Assembly: GCF_017368795.1 (NCBI RefSeq)
Contig: NZ_JAFNLL010000004.1
Coordinates: 310,001-374,000 of the forward strand
From: Arthrobacter cavernae
GTDB lineage: Bacteria; Actinomycetota; Actinomycetes; Actinomycetales; Micrococcaceae
Direction of reading: 5' to 3'
Length of the DNA stretch: 64,000 nucleotides
Part shown: positions 36,375 through 45,989 of the stretch, piece after piece
How positions within the stretch are numbered: the stretch's first letter is position 1
How the letters are laid out: every line of letters starts with the position of its first letter
Notes under the pieces: generated by a model
Told to the model about the DNA's origin: nothing
Database searches by the model: none
The model's input: only the letters and a program-made list of their open reading frames with translations
Program-made: the position numbers and the translations under genes

Positions 36375-39300
36375 TTGCATCTGAAAAGTTTGACCGTCCG
36401 CGGATTCAAGTCGTTTGCGTCAGCCACGACCTTCGACTTCGAGCCCGGCATCACCGCCGTCGTCGGCCCTAACGGCTCGGGCAAGTCCAATGTGGTGGAC
36501 GCCCTCGCCTGGGTCATGGGCGAGCAGGGCGCCAAGACCCTGCGCGGCGGCAAGATGGAAGACGTCATTTTCGCCGGAACCTCCGAACGCCCGCCCCTGG
36601 GCCGTGCCCACGTCTCGCTGACCATCGACAACACGGACGGTGCCCTGCCGATCGACTACAGCGAAGTGACCATTTCCCGCACGCTGTTCCGCGCCGGCGG
36701 CTCTGAATACGCCATCAACGGCGCCGCCTGCCGCTTGCTGGACATCCAGGAACTGCTCTCCGACTCCGGGCTGGGCCGGGAAATGCACGTGATCGTGGGC
36801 CAGGGACAGCTGGACCGGGTCCTGCACGCCACCCCGGAGGACCGCCGCGGCTTCATCGAGGAAGCCGCCGGGATCCTCAAGCACCGGCGCCGCAAGGAAA
36901 AAACGGTCCGGAAGCTTGAAGCCATGCAAGCCAATCTTGCTAGGTTGGGGGACCTGACCACCGAGATCCGCCGCCAGCTGACACCCCTCGGCAAGCAGGC
37001 GGAGATCGCCCGCCGCGCCCAGACCGTCCAGTTCGACGTCCGGGATGCCAAGGCCCGGCTGCTGGCCGACGATCTCGTCAGCCTCAGCAGTGCACTGGCC
37101 CAGGACGACGCCGACGAGACAGCCCTCAAGGAGCGCCGCACCGCCGTCGAAACCGGACTCGGTACCGGACGCCGGCGCCAGGCCGAGCTGGAACAGCACG
37201 CCGGCGAGGCAACCCCCCTGCTCAATGCCGCCCGCGACAACTGGTACCAGCTCTCCGCGGGCCGCGAACGGCTGCGTTCCCTGGGCTCGCTCGCGGCCGA
37301 GCGCCGCCGCCTGCTCGGCTCCTCCGAGGCCGCCCCGGACAGCGGCCGCGACCCCCAACATCGCGACCCCCAACACCTCGACCGCCAGGCTGCGAAGGCA
37401 CGCCAGGAACAGGCCGCCCTCGAACACGACATCCTCGCCAAGCGCGCCGCGCTTCTGGAGGCCACGGTGGCCAAGCAGGAAGCGGAACGCCTTGCCGCGG
37501 AGGAGGACAAGCGCCTCACCGCCATGCTGCGCGCTGCCGCCGACCGCCGGGAGGGCCTCGCGCGGCTTGCCGGGCAACTCGGGGCCGCCCGCTCCCGCGC
37601 CGAGGCGGCGGAATCCGAACGCGGCCGGCTTCGGGAATCCCTGGCTGCAGGCGAGGAACGCCGGCGCCAGGCGCAGAGTGAATTCACGGCCCTCGAGTCG
37701 GATGTGGCCGGGGCCGAAGACGGCGAAGAGAGCCTGGACGCGGAATACGAGGAAGCAACCGCACTCCTGGCCGGGATGGACGCGGAGATCGAGGCCCTCA
37801 AGGCGGCCGAGCGGCAGGATCTGCGCCAACTCGATTCCCTCACGGCCCGCCGCGATGCCCTGCAGCTGGGCCTGAGCCGGAAGGACGGTTCGGAACGCCT
37901 CCTGGCATCCGCGCACCCCGGTGTCCTGGGGCCTCTCGCCTCCCTCCTTGCCGTGGAGCCGGGCTACGAAACCGCCGTGGCGGCCGCCCTCGGCGGCGCC
38001 TCCGATGCCGTGGTCGTGGCGGACGGCGACGGCGCCATCGCGGCCGTGCAGCTCCTGAAGGATGACGACGCCGGCCGTGCCGCCCTGCTGCTGGCCGAAG
38101 CGCCGGGACACACCCACGACCCGGCGGGAGCGCCCGAACTGCCCGACGGCGCCCGCTGGGCCAGCGAACTCGTCACCCCCTCCGGAACCGGCGCCTGGGG
38201 CGCCGTCGCGCTCCTGGCCCGCACCGCCGTCGTCGACGACCTCGGCGCCGCAGCCCGGCTCATCGCAGGGCTTCCGCGTCTGACCGCCGTGACGCGCGCG
38301 GGCGACGTGTTCACGGCACTGACCGTCAGCGGCGGTTCCGCCACCGCACCCTCGCTGCTGGAAATCCAGGCGGCAGTGGACGACGCCGGCGCCCGGCTTG
38401 CGGAAGTGGCCGCAGGGCTTGAACGGGGACGCTTCGCCCTGGCCGGCGCCGAAGCCCGCCGCGCCGAAGCTCGGGAACGCGCCGAAGCGGCCCTGGGGAA
38501 ACTGCACGACTCCGATGCCCGCCTGGCCGCCGTCGCCGAACGGCTGGGGCACCTGAACTCCCTGCTCCGCAACGCCGTGGGTGAAAGCGAGCGCCTCGCG
38601 GCTTCGCTGGCCCGTGCCGAGGCCAACATTGCCGAGGCCCAACTCGCCCTGGACGTGGCAGCCGAACGGCTCAGCGCCGCGCAGGAAGCCCCCGACGACG
38701 AGCCCTCCACCGAGGAACGGGACGCCCTGGCCGCCGCCGCTGCCGCTGCCCGCTCCCAGGAGATGGAGGCCCGGCTCGCCCTCCGCACGGCAGAGGAACA
38801 ACTGGGTGCCATCGGCAGCAGGGCCGCTTCACTGGAGCGCGCAGCCGACGCCGAACGCCGCGCACGCGAGGAAGCCGCCCGTCGGGCCAGGATCCGGCGA
38901 GCCCAGGCCGAACGCGCCGCCGCCGTGGCCTCCGCCGTGGAACAAGCCATCCGTTTCATCGATGTGTCCGTGGACCTCGCCGGCCAGGAACGGGACCGGG
39001 CGGAGCAGGAACGCGAGCTGCGCGAAGCGGAACTCACCGCGGTCCGCGCCGGCAACGACGCCCTGGCACGGGAACTGGCCGAACTGACGGACTCCGTGCA
39101 CCGCGATGAACTGGCCCGCGCCCAACAGCGCCTCCGGATCGAGGCCCTTGAGAACCGCGCCGTGGAGGAACTCGGGCTCTCCGCCGGGCAGCTCATTGCC
39201 GACTACGGCCCCCAGCAGCCGGTTCCGGTTCCGGCCGGCGCCGGCGACAAATGGGCCGAACTCCACGCACCGGTGGACGAGGACGGTGTTCCGCTGCCGC

Positions 39301-39971
39301 AGGGGATCCCGTTCGTCCGGGAAGAACAGGAACGCCGGCTCAGGAAGGCCGAGCGCGATCTGGCCGCCCTCGGAAAGGTCAACCCGCTGGCCCTGGAAGA
39401 GTTCGCGGCCCTCGAGGAACGCCACCAGTTCCTGAGCACCCAACTCGAAGACCTCAAGTCCAGCCGCAAGGACCTCCTGGACATCATCAAGGAGGTGGAC
39501 AACCGGGTCCAGCAGGTCTTCGCCGAAGCCTTCGCGGACACCTCCAAGCAGTTCGACCATGTCTTCGCGCGGCTTTTCCCCGGCGGCGAAGGCAAGCTTG
39601 TGTTGACCGACCCGGAAGACATGCTCACCACCGGCATCGAGGTGGAGGCGCGCCCCGCCGGCAAGAGAATCAAGCGGCTGTCCCTGCTGTCCGGCGGCGA
39701 ACGGTCCCTCACCGCCGTCGCCCTGCTGGTGGCCATCTTCAAGGCGCGGCCCTCGCCGTTCTACGTCATGGACGAGGTCGAGGCCGCCCTTGACGACACC
39801 AACCTGGGCCGGCTCATCACGATCTTCGAGGAACTGCAGGAGTCCAGCCAACTGATCGTGATCACGCACCAGAAGCGCACCATGGAGGTCGCCGACGCCC
39901 TGTACGGGGTCACCATGCGCGGCGACGGCGTCTCCACGGTCATCAGCCAGCGGCTGGGCAACAGGGAGTAG
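36375..39971 (+). CDS. smc: Chromosome segregation protein SMC
   Basis: A 1198-residue condensin ATPase. Walker A GPNGSGKSN (residues 31-39), long coiled coil, a hinge from about residue 515 to 650 (starting GVLGPLASLLAVE), second coil, and the C-terminal signature LSGGERSLTAVALL with Walker B YVMDEVEAALDD. It works with ScpA/ScpB (not in this window) to compact and separate chromosomes. Start TTG with CAGGAG upstream. ftsY follows after 34 bases. Confidence 0.97.
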   Translation: MHLKSLTVRGFKSFASATTFDFEPGITAVVGPNGSGKSNVVDALAWVMGEQGAKTLRGGKMEDVIFAGTSERPPLGRAHVSLTIDNTDGALPIDYSEVTISRTLFRAGGSEYAINGAACRLLDIQELLSDSGLGREMHVIVGQGQLDRVLHATPEDRRGFIEEAAGILKHRRRKEKTVRKLEAMQANLARLGDLTTEIRRQLTPLGKQAEIARRAQTVQFDVRDAKARLLADDLVSLSSALAQDDADETALKERRTAVETGLGTGRRRQAELEQHAGEATPLLNAARDNWYQLSAGRERLRSLGSLAAERRRLLGSSEAAPDSGRDPQHRDPQHLDRQAAKARQEQAALEHDILAKRAALLEATVAKQEAERLAAEEDKRLTAMLRAAADRREGLARLAGQLGAARSRAEAAESERGRLRESLAAGEERRRQAQSEFTALESDVAGAEDGEESLDAEYEEATALLAGMDAEIEALKAAERQDLRQLDSLTARRDALQLGLSRKDGSERLLASAHPGVLGPLASLLAVEPGYETAVAAALGGASDAVVVADGDGAIAAVQLLKDDDAGRAALLLAEAPGHTHDPAGAPELPDGARWASELVTPSGTGAWGAVALLARTAVVDDLGAAARLIAGLPRLTAVTRAGDVFTALTVSGGSATAPSLLEIQAAVDDAGARLAEVAAGLERGRFALAGAEARRAEARERAEAALGKLHDSDARLAAVAERLGHLNSLLRNAVGESERLAASLARAEANIAEAQLALDVAAERLSAAQEAPDDEPSTEERDALAAAAAAARSQEMEARLALRTAEEQLGAIGSRAASLERAADAERRAREEAARRARIRRAQAERAAAVASAVEQAIRFIDVSVDLAGQERDRAEQERELREAELTAVRAGNDALARELAELTDSVHRDELARAQQRLRIEALENRAVEELGLSAGQLIADYGPQQPVPVPAGAGDKWAELHAPVDEDGVPLPQGIPFVREEQERRLRKAERDLAALGKVNPLALEEFAALEERHQFLSTQLEDLKSSRKDLLDIIKEVDNRVQQVFAEAFADTSKQFDHVFARLFPGGEGKLVLTDPEDMLTTGIEVEARPAGKRIKRLSLLSGGERSLTAVALLVAIFKARPSPFYVMDEVEAALDDTNLGRLITIFEELQESSQLIVITHQKRTMEVADALYGVTMRGDGVSTVISQRLGNRE

Positions 39972-40005
39972 AAAGCCGGGCACGGCTTTGTGAGAAGCTA
40001 GGGGA

Positions 40006-41220
40006 GTGAACGATCTCCTCCCCATTATCTTGTCCATTGCTGCTGCCCTCGTGGTGCTCGGCGGGCTCGTCCCGGTCCTGCTCAAGGCGCGGAAATCCGC
40101 CGCCAAGTACCCCGGAACACGCGACGCCAACGACCTCGCGACGCCGACCATAGCAGGCGGCGGGACCCTCGTGGAGGACGCCCCGGCAGCGGCCCCGGAG
40201 CGCGCGGCCCCCGCCGGCGTCGACGTCCTGGAGCCCGCCACGGCCGACGTCGAGGACGACGCCGCCGGGCTCGAAACCATCGCGGTGGAGACCCCCGCGC
40301 CGGTGGAAGGCCGGCTAACCCGGCTCCGCGCCCGCCTGCTCAAGTCCAACACCATCTTCGGCAAGGGCCTGCTGGCGCTGCTCGCGAGCGACAAGATCGA
40401 CGAAAACGTCTGGGACGAAATCGAGGAGACCCTCCTCCTGGCCGACCTCGGCACGGAGCCCACCCTGCAGCTGGTGGACGCCCTGCGTGAACGCGTCAAG
40501 GTCCTGGGCACGCGCAGCCCCGAGGACGTCAAGGCGATGCTGCGTGAAGAGCTCATCAAGCTCGTGGACCCCACCATGGACCGCACCCTGCACGTGGAGC
40601 GCCACGCCGGCCGTCCCGCCGTCGTCCTCGTGGTCGGCGTCAACGGCGTCGGCAAGACCACCACCGTGGGCAAGCTCGCGCGCGTGCTCGTGGCAGAAGA
40701 CAAGGACGTCCTGCTGGGCGCTGCCGACACTTTCCGTGCCGCCGCTGCGGAGCAGCTCGCCACCTGGGGCCAGCGCGTGGGCGTGCCCACCGTGAAGTCC
40801 GACATCGACGGCGCCGACCCCGCCTCCGTCGCCTACGAGGCCGTCAAAGCCGGCATCGAGCAGGAAGTCGACGTGGTCATGGTGGACACTGCCGGGCGCC
40901 TGCAGAACAAGACCGGCCTGATGGACGAACTCGGCAAGGTCAAGCGCGTCATCGAGAAGCTGGCCGAAGTGGACGAGGTCCTGCTGGTCCTCGACGCCAC
41001 CACCGGCCAGAACGGCCTCAACCAGGCCCGCGTCTTCGCCGAGGTGGTCAACATCACCGGCATCGTCCTGACCAAGCTGGACGGCACGGCCAAGGGCGGC
41101 ATCGTGGTCGCCATCCAGAAGGCCCTCGATGTTCCGGTCAAGCTCATCGGCCTGGGCGAAGGCCCGGACGACCTCGCACCGTTCGACGCCGAAGGCTTCG
41201 TGGACGCCCTGCTGAACTAG
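40006..41220 (+). CDS. ftsY: Signal recognition particle receptor FtsY
   Basis: Docks SRP-ribosome complexes at the membrane. 404 residues: an N-terminal membrane segment (residues 5-25), an acidic/Ala-Pro linker, and the NG GTPase domain with G1 GVNGVGKTTT near residue 211, DTAGR, and TKLDGTAKGG. GTG start. The membrane segment is typical of actinobacterial FtsY. Its partner Ffh is encoded 4.8 kb downstream. Confidence 0.97.
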   Translation: MNDLLPIILSIAAALVVLGGLVPVLLKARKSAAKYPGTRDANDLATPTIAGGGTLVEDAPAAAPERAAPAGVDVLEPATADVEDDAAGLETIAVETPAPVEGRLTRLRARLLKSNTIFGKGLLALLASDKIDENVWDEIEETLLLADLGTEPTLQLVDALRERVKVLGTRSPEDVKAMLREELIKLVDPTMDRTLHVERHAGRPAVVLVVGVNGVGKTTTVGKLARVLVAEDKDVLLGAADTFRAAAAEQLATWGQRVGVPTVKSDIDGADPASVAYEAVKAGIEQEVDVVMVDTAGRLQNKTGLMDELGKVKRVIEKLAEVDEVLLVLDATTGQNGLNQARVFAEVVNITGIVLTKLDGTAKGGIVVAIQKALDVPVKLIGLGEGPDDLAPFDAEGFVDALLN

Positions 41221-41244
41221 GTCCCCGGAGGTGGCGGGCTGCCA

Positions 41245-42462
41245 TCAGCGCTGCAGCGGCTCCCGGGCCACGGACCAGCCTGCGGCGCACAGCACCAGCA
41301 GCGCGCCCGTTGCGGCGAACGCCCAGCCGTAGCCCAGCCCGTCGGCCAGCAGGCCCACCAGCACCGGGCCGATGATGGCTCCCGTGTCGGCCGCCATCTG
41401 GAACACCGCCAGGACCTTGCCGCCTGAGCGTCCCCTGCCGATGACATCGGCGACGGCGGCCTGCTGGGCCGGGCCCAGCACACCGGAACCGAAGCCGGCC
41501 ACGGCCGAGGCCACGAAAAAGGCCGTCAGGTCCGTGGACAGGCCGATCACGCCCGTGGCCAGGCCGGTGATGATGAGGCCCGCAATCATGAGGGGCTTGC
41601 GCCCCAGGGAATCGGCCAGGCGGCCGGAGAAAGCCAAAGCCACGGCATTCCCGGCGGCGAAGATCGCCAGCGCCCACGCTGCCGTCTCCGGCCTGGCGTC
41701 CAGCACGGCCACGGCAAAGAGTGGGATGGTCGCCATGCGGACGCCGAAGGTGGCCCAGCCGTTCCCGAAGCTGGAGAACAGCGCCGCCCGGTACGCCGAG
41801 TCGCCCAGGGCCTCCTTGAAGCCCATGGCCGGCGCCGCGGCCGCCGTCCCCTCGGCCGTCCCGTCACCCCCGCGCAGCAAAGTCCGCACTACAACGGCTG
41901 CCATGACCAGTGCCGCGGCGTACGCGAGGAACGGGACCCGCAGCCCGAACCCGGCGAGCAGGCCGCCCACCACCGGGCCCAGGACGCTGCCGCTCAGGAA
42001 CGCCGAGGCGTAGGCGCCGGAGACCCGGCCGCGGCGTTCCGGCGGGGCAAGGCGGATCAGCAGGCCCATGGCAGCCACGGTGAACATGACCGATCCCGCG
42101 CCGCCGAGGCCGCGGAAGATGAGCAGCTGCCAGTAGTCCTGCGCGAAGGCACACGCCGCCGTCGACGCCGCCACAATCAGCAGCCCGGAGACATAGACGT
42201 TCCGCTCGCCGAACCGTCCGATCAACACGCCGCCCGCGGGGGCGAAGAGCAGCCGCATGAACGCGAAAATGCTCACGATCACCGCGGCCGCCGTCGCACC
42301 GACGTCGAAGGTGGTGGCGAACTGGGGCAGCACCGGCGCCACCAGGCCGAAACCGAGGGCAATGAGGAACGCCGCGGCCAACATCACCTTGATATCGCGG
42401 GGCAGGGCTTCCTTTACGGGCCGGATCCCTTGGATTGCACTGGACCGGGGGCTTTGCGTCAT
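41245..42462 (-). CDS. MFS transporter, DHA1-type exporter
   Basis: 405 residues with about twelve hydrophobic segments, conserved GVLIGRFGERNVYVSG between helices 2 and 3 (the MFS motif A position) and GRLADSLGRKPLM between helices 8 and 9. This is the pattern of drug/H+ antiporters, but the substrate is unknown. ATG 42462 is chosen with GAAGGA eleven bases upstream; an earlier in-frame GTG at 42546 lacks a ribosome site. The first 24 residues are cytoplasmic. It converges on ftsY with 24 bases between stops. Confidence 0.85.
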   Translation of the reverse strand: MTQSPRSSAIQGIRPVKEALPRDIKVMLAAAFLIALGFGLVAPVLPQFATTFDVGATAAAVIVSIFAFMRLLFAPAGGVLIGRFGERNVYVSGLLIVAASTAACAFAQDYWQLLIFRGLGGAGSVMFTVAAMGLLIRLAPPERRGRVSGAYASAFLSGSVLGPVVGGLLAGFGLRVPFLAYAAALVMAAVVVRTLLRGGDGTAEGTAAAAPAMGFKEALGDSAYRAALFSSFGNGWATFGVRMATIPLFAVAVLDARPETAAWALAIFAAGNAVALAFSGRLADSLGRKPLMIAGLIITGLATGVIGLSTDLTAFFVASAVAGFGSGVLGPAQQAAVADVIGRGRSGGKVLAVFQMAADTGAIIGPVLVGLLADGLGYGWAFAATGALLVLCAAGWSVAREPLQR

Positions 42463-42687
42463 GGAACGGGGATCCTTCAAAACTAAGCGGTCCCGTGGGA
42501 TGTGGGACTCGTGAAACATATCCGTAACAAGCAAGATATGCACCATTTACTTCCGGGAGGTTGTTGTAACAGCCCGGCAATCTAATTCCCCCGCGGGTGA
42601 AACACTGCGGCACAAAACTCTTAAGCAGGACGCAAACGGCGTCAGGACAGCGGATGTACCGCAGCAGAAGCAAGGAGGACGTGCACT
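42463..42687. other. Shared intergenic region of MFS gene and amtB
   Basis: 225 bases between divergent starts. It contains two GTAAC motifs (42534-42538 and 42566-42570), each followed at six bases by a weak second half, loosely like GlnR half sites. The match is too poor to call. The ribosome site AAGGAGG is just before amtB. Confidence 0.35.
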
Positions 42688-44019
42688 ATGGAACTTACCG
42701 CAGCTCACGTATGGGTCATGGTAGCGGCGGCGCTGGTGCTGTTCATGACACCTGGTCTGGCATTTTTCTACGGCGGCATGACACGCGCCAAGGCAGCACT
42801 GAACATGATGATGATGAGCTTCATCTCCATCGGCATCGTGGGTGTGGTCTGGGTGCTCTGGGGCGCGTCGATGAGCTCCGGTGAAGGCTTCATGCAGATC
42901 GTGGGCAACCCCTTCGCCACGTTCGGCCTGGAGGGCATCACCACCCCGGACGGCCTGATCAGGGTCGGCTACGCGGCAACCTTCGCCATCATCACGGTCG
43001 CCCTCATCAGCGGCGCCATCGCCGACCGCGCCAAGTTCGGTGCCTGGAGCCTGTTTGTCCCGGTCTGGGTCACGCTGGTCTACTGCCCGCTGGCCTACAT
43101 GGTCTGGGGCGGCGGGCTGTTCGGCCCGGAAGGCGCCATCGGCAAGGCCCTTGGCCCCGCGATCGACTTCGCCGGCGGCACCGTGGTCCACATCAACGCA
43201 GGTGTGGCGGCACTGATCCTCGTCCTGATCATCGGCAACCGCAAGGGCTTCGGCAAGGACCCCAACCACCGCCCGCACAACGTCCCGTTCGTCATGCTCG
43301 GTGCGGCCATCCTCTGGTTCGGCTGGTTCGGATTCAACGGCGGCGCAGCCACCACGGCTGAACAGGGCGGCCTGATCTGGGTCAACACCCTCGCCGCTCC
43401 GGCAGCAGCAATGCTCGGCTGGCTCATCACCGAACGCATCCGCGACGGCCACCCGACCTCCCTCGGTGCCGCCTCCGGCGTCGTGGCCGGCCTGGTCGCC
43501 ATCACCCCGGCCTGCGCCAACGTCAGCCCCGTCGGCGCCCTCGCCCTCGGCCTGGTGGCCGGCATCGCCTCGGCCCTGGCGGTCGGCATCAAGTTCCGCT
43601 TCGGCTTCGATGACTCCCTGGACGTCGTCGGCGTCCACCTCGTCTCCGGCATCATCGGCACCGTGGCCCTGGGCTTCATCGCCCTCCCCACCGACGGCGT
43701 GGGCGGCGGCCTCTTCTACGGCGGCGGCCTCGCCCAGCTCTGGGCACAGCTCGCAGCAGCCGGCATCGCGATCGCCTACTCGGCCATCCTGACCCTCGTC
43801 ATCGCCCTGATCATCCACAAGACCATGGGCTTCCGGGTCTCCCAGGAGCAGGAAGCAGTGGGCGTGGACCTCAGCCTGCACGCAGAGACTGCCTACGAGT
43901 TCGGCGTCGGCGGCCACGGCGGCAGCTTCCAGCCGCTGCACGACCTCATCACCGGCAAGCCCTCGGCTGACGCCAAGACGGCAGAGACCACAGAAGACAA
44001 GGAACGTGTCCAGGCATGA
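42688..44019 (+). CDS. amtB: Ammonium transporter
   Basis: A 443-residue Amt/Rh channel with about eleven membrane helices. The twin histidines of the pore appear in VVHINAGVAAL and VGVHLVSGIIG, and the periplasmic Phe/Trp gate region is present. The N-terminus has no separate signal peptide before the first helix (VWVMVAAALVLFMTPGLAFFYGG). The cytoplasmic tail of about 60 residues is where the PII protein would bind. The stop overlaps glnK. Likely induced by nitrogen limitation. Confidence 0.96.
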   Translation: MELTAAHVWVMVAAALVLFMTPGLAFFYGGMTRAKAALNMMMMSFISIGIVGVVWVLWGASMSSGEGFMQIVGNPFATFGLEGITTPDGLIRVGYAATFAIITVALISGAIADRAKFGAWSLFVPVWVTLVYCPLAYMVWGGGLFGPEGAIGKALGPAIDFAGGTVVHINAGVAALILVLIIGNRKGFGKDPNHRPHNVPFVMLGAAILWFGWFGFNGGAATTAEQGGLIWVNTLAAPAAAMLGWLITERIRDGHPTSLGAASGVVAGLVAITPACANVSPVGALALGLVAGIASALAVGIKFRFGFDDSLDVVGVHLVSGIIGTVALGFIALPTDGVGGGLFYGGGLAQLWAQLAAAGIAIAYSAILTLVIALIIHKTMGFRVSQEQEAVGVDLSLHAETAYEFGVGGHGGSFQPLHDLITGKPSADAKTAETTEDKERVQA

Positions 44020-44354
44020 AGCTCATCACCGCGATTATCCGGCCGGAAAAGCTCGAAGCAGTCCGTGAAGGACTCGAAGCCTACGGAGTCCAGGGCCTGA
44101 CCGTCAGCGCGGCCAGCGGCTACGGCCGGCAGCGCGGCTACACCGAGGTGTACCGCGGCGCCGAGTACAACGTGGACCTGCTCCCGAAGATCCGCGTCGA
44201 GGTCCTCGCTACGGACGAGCAGGCGGACGACATCCTGGATGTCCTCATCGCCTCCTCGAACACCGGCCGGGCCGGCGACGGCAAGGTCTGGACCGTGGAC
44301 ATCTTCGAGGCAGTCCGCGTCCGCACCGGCGAACGTGGCGCAGCAGCCATCTAG
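44016..44354 (+). CDS. glnK: PII nitrogen regulatory protein
   Basis: 112 residues, the normal PII length. The T-loop (about residues 37-55) keeps Tyr51 in YRGAEYNVD, the residue adenylylated in actinobacteria by GlnD; the B-loop and C-loop (GDGKVWT, RTGERG) are intact for ATP and 2-oxoglutarate binding. Coupled to amtB (ATGA), whose channel it gates. No glnD follows: the operon ends with a terminator 14 bases after the stop. Confidence 0.95.
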   Translation: MKLITAIIRPEKLEAVREGLEAYGVQGLTVSAASGYGRQRGYTEVYRGAEYNVDLLPKIRVEVLATDEQADDILDVLIASSNTGRAGDGKVWTVDIFEAVRVRTGERGAAAI

Positions 44355-44367
44355 CTCCTGGCACGAC

Positions 44368-44408
44368 AGCGGGCCGGGTACCTGGAAAGGTACCCGGCCC
44401 GCTTTGCT
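44368..44408 (+). terminator. Terminator of amtB-glnK
   Basis: AGCGGGCCGGGTACC (44368-44382) pairs perfectly with GGTACCCGGCCCGCT (44389-44403) across a six-base loop and is followed by TTGCTG. Strong stem, weak U-tract. Confidence 0.8.
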
Positions 44409-44438
44409 GTATCCGAAAGTTTGCTGTGTCCGGCGTGC

Positions 44439-45839
44439 TCAGCCCCCGACGGCGGTGGGCCAGTCCGCGGGACCGGCACTGCCGGCGTCGTACTCCTCCA
44501 GGGGGACCGAACCGCGCTGCCAGGCGTTCAGCACGGGCTCCACGATCCGCCAGCAGTCCTCCGCGGTGTCGCCGCGGACGGAAAGCAGGGGATCGCCCGT
44601 GATGACGCCTTCCAGGACTTCACCGTAGGGGAGCATGCCGGGCGCGTTGAGCTGGGCTACCAGGGTGGCGCGGTCGAGGGTGAAGATGTCCCCGGGGCCG
44701 TTCACATCGACGTCGAGCTGGAGCGTGTCCGGGCCGAAGCCGATGCGCAGCTGGTTGGGGGAGTCCACCCCGGAGAAGCCCGTGGGCAGGTGCGGCACGG
44801 GCCGGAACGTGACCACGGCCTCCTTGCGCCTGCGGCCCAGCGCCTTGCCGGAGCGCAGGATGAACGGCACGTCCTGCCAGCGCCAGTTGTCGATCTCCAC
44901 ACGGACCTCGGCCAGGGTCTCGGTGCTGCGGGCCGGGTCCACGCCCTCCTCGGAGGCGTAGTCCGGGACGGCGCGCTCGCCGACGGCGCCGGCGGTGTAG
45001 CGGGCCCGCCTGGTCGAGGCCCGGTAGGGTGCGGCGACGCTGCTGGCCCGCAGCACGGTGGCGATGGCGTCGCGGAGGTCGCGCTCGCCGATGGTGGCCG
45101 GGGCGTCGATGGCCAGCAGGGCCATGATGTGGAGCAGGTGGCTCTGGACCATGTCGCGCAGGGCGCCCGCGCCGTCGTAGTAGCGGGCCCTGCCCTCGAG
45201 GGCGAGGTCCTCGTCGAAGATGATCTCCACCTTCTCGATGTGGTCCCGGTTCCACACGGGCTCCAGGAACCGGTTGGCGAAGCGCAGGCCCAGGATGTTC
45301 AGCACGGTGGCCTTGCCCAGGAAATGGTCCACCCGGTGGATGTGGTCCTCCGGGACCAGTGCGGCCAGGGTCCGGTTGAGCTCGGAGGCCGATTCCGATC
45401 CGGAACCGAAGGGCTTTTCCATGACCAGCCGCGTGCCCGGAGGCAGCTGCTCGCGCCGAAGCACCTCGCAGGCCTTCTGGCTGACGTGCGGCGGCAAGGC
45501 GAAGTACACGGCCACCGGCGCCTCCAGGCCGGCCAGCAGGGAAGCCAGCGGGCCCTCGGCGGTGACGTCGAGCTGATGGTAGGCGGTGCCCGCGGCGACG
45601 CCGGCCAGGGCCTCCTTGCCGGCAGGAGCGGCGCCGTCGGTGGCCGCGGCAAAGGCGCCGCTTACGCGCTCGTGCCATTGTTCGGCGGTCCAGGGGTCCG
45701 AGCCCGCCCCCACGAGCTTCAGGCCCGCCGCGCGGCCTGTGGCGAGGAGCCCGGCGAGGCCCGGGAGCAGCAGCCTGCCCGTTAGATCGCCTGATGCGCC
45801 GAGGATGAGCAACGTTTTCACGGTAGTTTTGCTGGTCAC
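44439..45839 (-). CDS. zwf: Glucose-6-phosphate dehydrogenase family protein
   Basis: 466 residues. N-terminal NADP fold LILGASGDLTGRLLLPGL and the substrate motif RVDHFLGKATVLN match Zwf, as do EKPFG and WRWQDVPFILRSGKAL. It would oxidise glucose 6-phosphate to 6-phosphogluconolactone. It is not next to the tal/tkt/opcA genes usual for the main actinobacterial zwf, so it may be a second copy. GTG 45839, with CATGCT six bases upstream on the minus strand, could also be leaderless. It converges on glnK, 30 bases after the amtB-glnK terminator. Confidence 0.87.
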   Translation of the reverse strand: MTSKTTVKTLLILGASGDLTGRLLLPGLAGLLATGRAAGLKLVGAGSDPWTAEQWHERVSGAFAAATDGAAPAGKEALAGVAAGTAYHQLDVTAEGPLASLLAGLEAPVAVYFALPPHVSQKACEVLRREQLPPGTRLVMEKPFGSGSESASELNRTLAALVPEDHIHRVDHFLGKATVLNILGLRFANRFLEPVWNRDHIEKVEIIFDEDLALEGRARYYDGAGALRDMVQSHLLHIMALLAIDAPATIGERDLRDAIATVLRASSVAAPYRASTRRARYTAGAVGERAVPDYASEEGVDPARSTETLAEVRVEIDNWRWQDVPFILRSGKALGRRRKEAVVTFRPVPHLPTGFSGVDSPNQLRIGFGPDTLQLDVDVNGPGDIFTLDRATLVAQLNAPGMLPYGEVLEGVITGDPLLSVRGDTAEDCWRIVEPVLNAWQRGSVPLEEYDAGSAGPADWPTAVGG

Positions 45840-45856
45840 CGTGCCAGCATGCCATC

Positions 45857-45884
45857 TTGAAGGTCAGGCTTGGTACCCTAGATA
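45857..45884 (+). promoter_or_regulatory. Probable ffh promoter
   Basis: TTGAAG (45857-45862), 16 bases and TAGATA (45879-45884) form a fair promoter, giving an ffh leader of about 100 bases. Confidence 0.5.
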
Positions 45885-45989
45885 GTCGAGTCCCCGTAGT
45901 TGAGAAAATTTGTTGGGGCAGGAATCGTCAAGACTCAGGTGTGCCGTTTCGGCCGCCGTTCGTAGACCATCGAAAGAAGTGCACGGCGC

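Noticed and set aside
36420..38801. 793-codon open frame on the minus strand
   Set aside because: Antisense shadow of smc, which is certain from Walker and signature motifs.
42530..42585. GlnR-like boxes before amtB
   Set aside because: Two GTAAC half sites exist but the second halves are too poor to call.
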